A stretch of DNA of 64,000 nucleotides, taken from positions 88,595,055 to 88,659,054 of the forward strand of contig CM060691.1 of assembly GCA_030686995.1 (NCBI GenBank), in the 5' to 3' direction. The DNA comes from Artemisia argyi (taxonomy: Eukaryota; Streptophyta; Magnoliopsida; Asterales; Asteraceae). The notes beneath the pieces were generated by a model that did no database searches, was not told the DNA's origin, and saw only the letters and a program-made list of their open reading frames with translations. A program made the translations under genes and the position numbers. Shown here piece after piece: positions 57,559 to 64,000 of this stretch (position 1 is its first letter; each line of letters opens with the position of its first letter).

Positions 57559-57883
57559 CTAGCATTGTTGAGTGTTCGTATATTTAATATATTGAAGTGT
57601 TGAGTGTGAAATAAATTGTTAATTGTACTTCTAAAGTTGAACATTACATTCCGCATTCTGTTTAAGTTATTGTTTTCTAAGTCAGCTTCTATAAGATCAA
57701 TTGCTCAACTGGGATCAACACTAGCATTGTTGAATGTTCGTATATTTAATATATTGAAGTGTTGAGTGTGAAATAAATTGTTAATTGTACTTCTTAAGTT
57801 AAACATTACATTCTGCATTCTGTTTAAGTTATTGTTATTCTAAGTCAGCTTCTATAAGATCAATTGCTCAACTGGGATCAACA
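57559..57883. repeat. 162-bp tandem duplication (LTR-end-like)
   Basis: Unit 1 is 57559-57720 and unit 2 57721-57883, both starting CTAGCATTGTTGA and ending CTGGGATCAACA, with about eight differences. The ...CAACA end looks like a retrotransposon LTR terminus. Confidence 0.85.
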
Positions 57884-58004
57884 CTGATGAATTTCAAGAG
57901 ATCCTAAAAAGAACAGACCTAGACTGATCTTATGAAACTTTCACCTAAAGTTTCAGAAAATCCCAACCAAAGCAAATCAACGATCCAGCCACACCACAGG
58001 ATCC

Positions 58005-59449
58005 TGATGCATGGAATTGCACCCTCGCAAAAGGTTTTACCTCTCAAGAGATCTTGAGAAGCTTGCAATCTCCACCAGGCAGTGTACCTGTTCGTTGTAG
58101 TATAGTATAGTGACAAGTACCGGGGGATTGATCGTTCAACTCAGGAATAGTGTTCACTAGGATTAAAAAGTCTACTAAACTAGGTCTAAAGGTGAGGGAT
58201 GATTCTTTTTGTATTTTTATATTTTATAAAAGCAGGTAAAATCTCGGGTTTTGAATGAGTGGACGGAATTAGTTGCTACTCAACTAACCCAATTAACTAA
58301 AGATGCAATCAAAATAAAATAAAATAAACTAAAACTAAATTGTGGTGTAAAAAATAATAAGAGAAAATGTGTTTACTTAGATTTCATTACTCCCTAGATA
58401 TCTTTTACCGGTTGATTAGCTTGTTACAATTGCATAGATGGCGGGTTATATTCCTTAATACCAGTCGTAGGGCCGTGTACGAAATTCCCTAACTCTATAA
58501 GCTCCTACTTGACTCCTATGTCGAGCCGACTAAAAGCCCCTAACATGGGATCAATAGAATTCGCTTATGCATTAAATACAACCATAAATCGTAGTACACC
58601 TCCGATCATGTTTCTTAAGACATTCAAGCAAGTTACCAATTGGAAGTCTGCCAGTTTTCTTAAGCCTAACATCGAATACAATCATCCACAACAACTATAA
58701 AAAAACCATCAACCAATAGTCAACATCTAGGTTTCATTACATCTAATCAAACACAATAAAAACCTAGCCTAGCATGTTAAAAAGAAGACAAGCATAAGAT
58801 AGAATCACACAATACATAGACACATCGTACGATTATTGGAAAACTTATCTTCAAATGAACATGGATGGAACAAGGATTGAAACCCTTATTATTATTACAG
58901 AAAATTCGTCTAGGGTTTTCACAAAAAAGCTCTCCAAAAGTTCCACACATAATGAATGAAAATTAGAAAACTATATATAGATTTTACACCTTGACGGCGT
59001 AACGTTATAGCTTGTGACGCCGTCAACTCGCCGTCAAGATAAAATTTGTATTGCCTAGATCCACTTCTGACGCCGTCATGTGTAATTTTACTCTGGGCCG
59101 TCACATGTATTTTGACCCTGACGGCCTTGGTGACGTCGTCAGGCCAAATTGCCTTGAAAATGTTCTGGTCCGTCATGTGTATTTTCCACATCCACCTCTT
59201 TTGCCAATCTTGACGCCATCGCTTGCATTGCGTTGACGTCGTCAGGTACTGTTCCCAGCAAGGATTTTGAGACTTTGTCATTTTCTTCACTTTTTTGCTC
59301 CAAAAATGTCCAAAATGCTTCCTTTTGTAAATTTCCTCTCAAAAGTACCTAAAATGACAAAAGGCACGATTTAGGGCAATAATTGATCGAATAATTACGA
59401 ATTCGAGCTTAAATGACCCCCCAAAAGCGGTACAGTTTTCGCCTTATTA
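58005..59449 (-). repeat. LTR of second Athila-like copy
   Basis: Shares the block CACCAGGCAGTGTACCTG, the GTATAGTATAGTGACAAGTA block and the TGACGCCGTCA-type cluster (58990-59250) with the first copy. Forward and reverse ORFs inside it are chance. Confidence 0.85.
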
Positions 59450-60222
59450 AATACCCTTACACTTGAGATTTGCTTGTCCTCAAGAAAATGCGCTTTTATT
59501 CTAATCAAAATAAAAGTTAGGGGTCATTTAACACTAAGATAAAAGTAATTACAACAAATAATCGTTCCACATAAAACCAAAAACAAGCACGGAGGTTATA
59601 CACTAGCACCTCACAAATAGTGTTTAGATACTCACATCTCTCGGGTGTAATAAAGTATATGTCACAATAAGGAAATGGAAAACATATCTCACTACATGTC
59701 ATAGCAAATAGATTACCATAGGCTTCGGAAAGGATCAAACCTACACCACTTGGCATAACCACCTAGGATAAACTATCAAAGAGGTCTTTTAAAGGGTTAT
59801 AACATGAGGTGTAGGGATATGATAAACACGGTTTTGTTGGATAAAGGCAATTTTTATTGGTGGCGAATTAATCATCTTGGTTAATTACATGTATAGCATG
59901 GCGTTAATTGCTAATCCAAGACTCGACTCAACTTAAGCTAATCAAAAGTAAGAAAAGGTTAAAACAAACATAGAATGAAACAGGATGGTAGTCCGTATGT
60001 TTTTCTCTTTTTCTTTTTCTATATATATATATATTTTGCATACACTCTTACCCTACCATCCAAAATAATACATCATAGGGGAGTTGTATTCCCCTTACAC
60101 TTGAACTTTTACACACTTTACAATCAACTATTCTAATAACTCGAATTAAGATAATCAAAACACTTGTAGTACTTTTTAAGATTAACGAACATATGGGGGT
60201 AATATATGATGTTCTTCCCCAT
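58005..60222 (-). mobile_element. Second Athila-like element copy, truncated
   Basis: LTR 58005-59449 (1,445 bp, TGATGCATGG to CCTTATTA) followed by internal sequence matching 15597-16400. It is clearly the same family as 14187-20540 but much more diverged. It is interrupted at 60223 by a CACTA end; the rest and the second LTR are not in the window. Confidence 0.85.
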
Positions 60223-61160
60223 CACTGGTACAAAAATGGCCTTTCGTCACACATGGTCGATTTCAAACGGTCACATTGTAACATATTTACGTGACTAAAT
60301 GTATGAAAATAAAATAAACAGCCACAATCGATCCGACTTGTGTGACCATTTCGGAAGATATATGTCACACATTTGTGTTTTTATGTGACTAGAGGGTAGC
60401 TGGTAAATATTTTTCGATCATTTAGTCACATTTAATTTGGGACGTGTGACTGATACAAATCAGCTTTAAGCATTAGTCACAGTACAGATATACATATGTG
60501 ACAAATATATGTCACACAATTGAAGAGTGTGACCAAAATAGATATATGGTCACATGAAGTAATTGTGTATGTGACTAAATTATATAGTCAAGTTTGTCAC
60601 ACATTATTTAAACGTGACTGCTATTCTGTGCTGAATATTTAGCCACATAGCGTTTGAAATGTGTGACAACTGAAAAGTAAGTTTAAAGCATTAGTCACGA
60701 TATGCATTTAATAGTGACAAATTTATATGTCACACACTTGACGAGTGTGACCAAATGTCATATATGGTCACACTAAACCATAGAAACATGATTAAGTGTA
60801 ACGAAAATTCGATACATATGGTCACGTAAGTTAATATGTGTGTCTAAAGTCTAGTGTGTGTTTGCTTGCCAAATCCTAATGTGTATAGTCACACTTAATT
60901 GAATCACGATCATGTGACTATAGGGTTTACAAAAAAACATAAAAATAAAATAAATAAATAAATAAATAGTCACATTGTAACTATAGGCTTTACAATAGTC
61001 ACGCCATATCAGAAATGTGTATCTAAATAATGTTTATGGCCACATTATAAGGGTATTATATGTGACCAATACATTCAAAATAGTCACACTGTGAAATATT
61101 CATGTGACTATTATTTATAGCAAAATGTGAAGTCAGTTATCATTAACATTGATATATATT
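60223..61160. mobile_element. Left end of a third CACTA element (TIR CACTGGTACAAAAA)
   Basis: Begins CACTGGTACAAAAATGGCC at 60223 with CAT as possible 3-bp duplication (60220-60222). For about 900 bp the motifs TAGTCACA, GTCACAC and TGTGAC(T/C) alternate in both orientations roughly every 30-50 bp, an unusually long subterminal array. The opposite end was not found. The TIR differs from those of the two other CACTA elements in the window. Confidence 0.8.
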
Positions 61161-61169
61161 AGTTACATT

Positions 61170-62573
61170 GAGTTTTTGGCTCTTCCGTACATTTTGAAGA
61201 TCTCATCATCTGAGTATCGCTTTAATTGAACAAGCTTCCAACCCTTCAAATTGTTTAGATAGTACTCATAGTACTTCCTCTTTTGCTTAACTATTGGACG
61301 ACTGAGCACTTTTATCTTCTTTCTTTGATTGAGATAAAATTTCTTCCTCTCAGCTTCATAATTCCTCTTCTATTCATCTTTTTGTTCTTGAGTGTACTCT
61401 TGCATTTCTTCTTTTATTTATTTCATCAGTGTAATATCAGCATCACCTTTAATCCTTTCTTCATCCCAAGAATCCAAGAGTGCTTTTGTTTTGGCCTCAG
61501 CTTTAGTGTGTTTCCTTCTTTGTTCAAGTACTATCTGATTCTCCTCTGCAAACAAAGCAACCAATTTTCTTGCAGCAGCTCCATCTACTTCAAGTTGCTT
61601 GGGTTTGGGCCAGTACATAAAAGGAAGATCCTTTAAAGGATCATGCTTAGGCTCTTCAACCATAATACCTTTTGCCTTTGCCCTTATAACTTGGCTCTTG
61701 TACACTCTTCTTGATTTGTTGAGCTGGTTTTCTAATCACCACACCTTTGACAGGTACTCTTGGTTGTTGTGGTGGTGATTGTGATTGTTCTATTGGTAGT
61801 GGTGATTGTGGCACTGCTTGTTTAAATCGTGTCTTCAATAGAATCATTGCTTCAGCCAAAGTTTCCTCATCATCACTAGCAATAAGAACATTTTCCTCAG
61901 TAGTAGTATCCTCCTTGGCAATTTCTGCACTTGCACCAGCAGTAGAATCTCCCATGCCTTTGATTGCTGCTTCCATAACAACCTCATTACCTTGATTATC
62001 AGCAACCATATACTCATCATCATTCTCAGCAGAATCCACATCCATAACCACACCAATGTCATCACCAGCAGCAGCACTATCAAAATTTTCCATAGCTTCC
62101 ACTGAATCCTTGGTTTCATTCCTCCCCTGTTTGGGATCATCCTCCCCCAAACTTATGCTTTCAGATGAACTAATCCTTTGTCTTGTGCCCACTTTTTTCA
62201 GTCTTTTGAATGACTTGGTTCTTGACCCCTTCTGACCTCCCAATTGTTTAACCCTCAGCTTCAAACCTGTAATTACATCCCCCTGAGTATCTGTGATTTG
62301 TTTTTGGCCAATAACCTCTTCTTTAAGTTTGGTATATTTAACCATCAATTCTTTAACAAGTTCCATCTCTTCCTCATCACTTTTATCCTCATCACTTGCA
62401 TTGTCCCCTTTGGTTTCTTGGCATCTGTGGTTTCCTTCACCTGAATCAGTTCCATTGGAACTTGATTCATTATAAGTTCTTGAACCTTCACCCTTCTTAT
62501 GTTGACCTAGTTCAAACATTGCTTGAAATAATGGTTTACCTATGACAGGAAAGTCCTTACCCTTTCTCTTCAT
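61170..62573 (-). pseudogene. Retrotransposon accessory ORF (Lys/Glu-rich), decayed
   Basis: From the ATG at 62573 the minus strand encodes a 305-residue stretch, then a frameshift at about 61.68 kb, another open stretch to about 61418, and further recognisable codons to about 61170 after stops. Features: a coiled coil (ELMVKYTKLKEEVI), a basic KSFKRLKKVGTR block, acidic low-complexity parts, a Pro/Gln-rich piece, KAKGIMVEEP, and a helical Lys/Glu end with YLNNLKGWKLVQLKRY. The order resembles accessory proteins appended to Asteraceae copia polyproteins (from memory). It is not a transposase. Whether it belongs to the CACTA element around it or to older copia DNA is unclear. Confidence 0.6.
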
Positions 62574-62607
62574 GTTAGAAAAGACATTTTTAATATGAGA
62601 GTGAACA

Positions 62608-63017
62608 TGTTAGCATTAAAAATATGTATTATAAAGTGATGGTCATTCTCATATTGTAACTTTGTGTCGTTTGTTAAGATTAGTAATAGTTTAGTCATTG
62701 GGCCTTGGACTTGGCAAGCTAATATGTTATGTGCTATGTTTCATAAGCCTAGTTATCCAACCATGTAACCAAGTCCAAGCCCAAGCCCATAGAAAGCCCA
62801 TAGGGCATCTCATGTTAAGAACTATTTAAACACCTCAAAGGCTCATTTGAGGTGTGTGCTTGTGTGTGTATTTGTGTGTGTTTTCTTTGAATAAAAAGCT
62901 CTCATTTTCCATCTCTCTAGTTACACATACACGATCCATATACTCTCACCAAGTCACCATCTTTCTTCTTCTAATCTTCTATATTTGTGATAAAGTTGTG
63001 ATATCTAAGGTCCTACA
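62608..63017 (+). repeat. 5' LTR of element E (410 bp)
   Basis: Homologous to the 397-bp LTRs of element A, with a differing central part (GT-rich run near 62852-62880). TATTTAAA near 62823 may be its TATA box. Confidence 0.9.
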
Positions 63018-64000
63018 AGTGGTATCAATCGCCAAACAATGATTTAGGAGTGTTGGGTGTTTGTGCTTTTCGTTTTTTTAGCTTTCAACACGTTATTTTC
63101 ATAAAAAAATCTTACTTTTCTTGTTTTTCTTGGTTTTTAACACTTTTTTGATTACAAACTAGTGTTATAAACCTTATCAAACAAGAAAGTTTTAATCTTT
63201 TTTGAAAATTTCTAACTTAAAAATTCGACTTTGGTATTGTACTTGTTTTCGAGATCTCAAAATTTTTTATAAAAAATCATCAAGTTTGGAACTTTCTTCA
63301 AGTTTTGGTGATTTTATGCATAGAAGTACAAGTATCTTGGAACACAAACTTGATTTCGGTGTGCTTTAAGTCAAACGATTTTTGTTGCCATATATCGAGA
63401 ACCTCAAACCCTCTTCTATCGAGAACCTTCTTCAAGTAATCTTCAAACGATTCCGTGGTTTACTCGGTGTTTTTCTTACTTGTATAAGTTAGTAAAAGCA
63501 CTTCGACTTGGGATAACTTTCTAAATTGTATAATTTAGATAAGTTTTGAATTTTCTCGATAAGTGAAAATTTTCGAGAAAGGTTTGCAAAAATTTCGAGA
63601 TCTTGAAAAATTTTCGAGAAACTTGAAAATTTTCGCAAACTTGAAAAATTTTCGAGAAACTTGAAAAATTTTCGCAAACTTGAAAAATTTTCGAGAAACT
63701 TGAAAATTTTACGCAAATTTGGAAAATTTCGAGAACTTGGACAAATTTTCGCAAACTTGAAAATTTTCGAAAACTTGGACAATTTATCGAAAACTTGAAA
63801 ACTTTCGAGAACGTATATTTTCGAGAACACAGCAAAGTTTCGAGAATTTTGACAAAAGTGAGGTTCTTGACGACCAAACTTCAAACGGCCATAACTTTTG
63901 AACCGTAACTCCGTTTTCGACGAATCAGCTGTCAAAACGACCGTGAGACCGAGAAGAAGGACACGTTGAATGATCTAAGCGAAGCTTCGAGGCCCAAATC
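63018..64000 (+). other. Leader of element E with TTTTCGAGAAACTTG repeat array
   Basis: From about 63540 to 63840 a unit of the type AAATTTTCGAGAAACTTG/AAATTTTCGCAAACTTG repeats about 13 times. The reverse frames are open only because of this repeat. No gene is expected before the window edge. Confidence 0.85.

Larger units (their letters stand above)
62608..64000 (+). mobile_element. Element E: copia element related to element A, 5' end only
   Basis: The LTR 62608-63017 starts TGTTAGCATTAAAAATATG and ends TCCTACA. The primer site TGGTATCAATC begins at 63020, then the leader runs to the window edge. The LTR and the leader from about 63860 on match element A (minus strand of 46480-46640). Gag would start beyond the window. 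It was inserted just upstream of the accessory ORF at 62573. Confidence 0.9.

Noticed and set aside
58919..59762. Minus-strand ORFs of 67-123 codons in the second Athila-like LTR
   Set aside because: They lie in LTR and 3' non-coding sequence where the better-preserved copy at 14187-16400 has no matching open frames.
63489..63935. Minus-strand ORFs of 148 and 118 codons
   Set aside because: Both read through the TTTTCGAGAAACTTG repeat of the element E leader and have only low-complexity content.
1..64000. tRNA, rRNA or organellar sequence
   Set aside because: No cloverleaf with A and B boxes or rRNA core sequence was noticed; the tRNA-like matches are retroelement primer-binding sites only.

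Overview
The window is plant nuclear DNA, most likely from a eudicot and probably Asteraceae. The Asteraceae call rests on remembered resemblance of several retroelement accessory ORFs to repeat-derived proteins of that family; it is not proven here. Almost everything is nested transposable elements. One apparently intact host gene survives: a cytochrome P450 of the CYP79 type with three exons (24258-26716, minus strand). A broken tandem copy of it lies at 13226-20979. Intron-exon structure, TATA-type promoters, LTRs with 5-bp target duplications and CACTA/hAT elements all mark a plant genome. I saw no tRNA, rRNA or CRISPR.

Left region (1-13225): the right end of a CACTA transposon (TIR ending at 13225) is followed inward by a Ty1/copia element of the Sirevirus type (element C, minus strand, 1-11005, left end outside the window). 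Element C is itself split by a 5,677-bp CACTA element (454-6130) with a 3-bp CTA target duplication. That inner CACTA encodes no recognisable transposase. It carries exon-intron fragments of two unrelated host genes, tryptophan synthase alpha and (probably) cytosolic aspartyl-tRNA synthetase, plus about 1.1 kb of degenerate 20-bp tandem repeats.

P450 region (13226-27137): the duplicated CYP79 copy was cut in exon 2 by the CACTA end. A 6,354-bp Athila-like LTR element (14187-20540, TSD CATTA) sits in its intron 1, and its 5' end is lost at a copia 3' fragment (20980-23686). The LTR of that fragment contains a 198-bp hAT MITE and a complete 1,683-bp gag-only LTR retrotransposon (21704-23386, TSD GAGTG). 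Another hAT MITE lies just downstream of the intact P450.

Central region (27138-56730): a three-level nest. Element B (plus strand, 27138-56730, TSD AAACC) is a Sirevirus relative with no pol; it has gag and two extra ORFs, and GC-rich palindromes recur in its LTRs and near the extra ORFs. Its 5' LTR was hit by element A (minus strand, 27354-47858, TSD CATAA), a long Sirevirus-like copia element. The gag of A was hit by element G (36891-45247, TSD TCCTT), a Ty3/gypsy element with 3-kb LTRs and gag only.

Right region (56731-64000): old LTR remnants with a tandem duplication, a second Athila-like copy (58005-60222) cut by a third CACTA end (60223), a decayed retrotransposon accessory ORF on the minus strand, and the 5' LTR and leader of a copia element (E, from 62608) related to element A.

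The main theme is parasitism among retroelements: at least four LTR families here have lost pol (Athila-like, small TR-GAG, element G, element B) and would need enzymes from relatives. CACTA elements both carry host gene pieces and break other elements.
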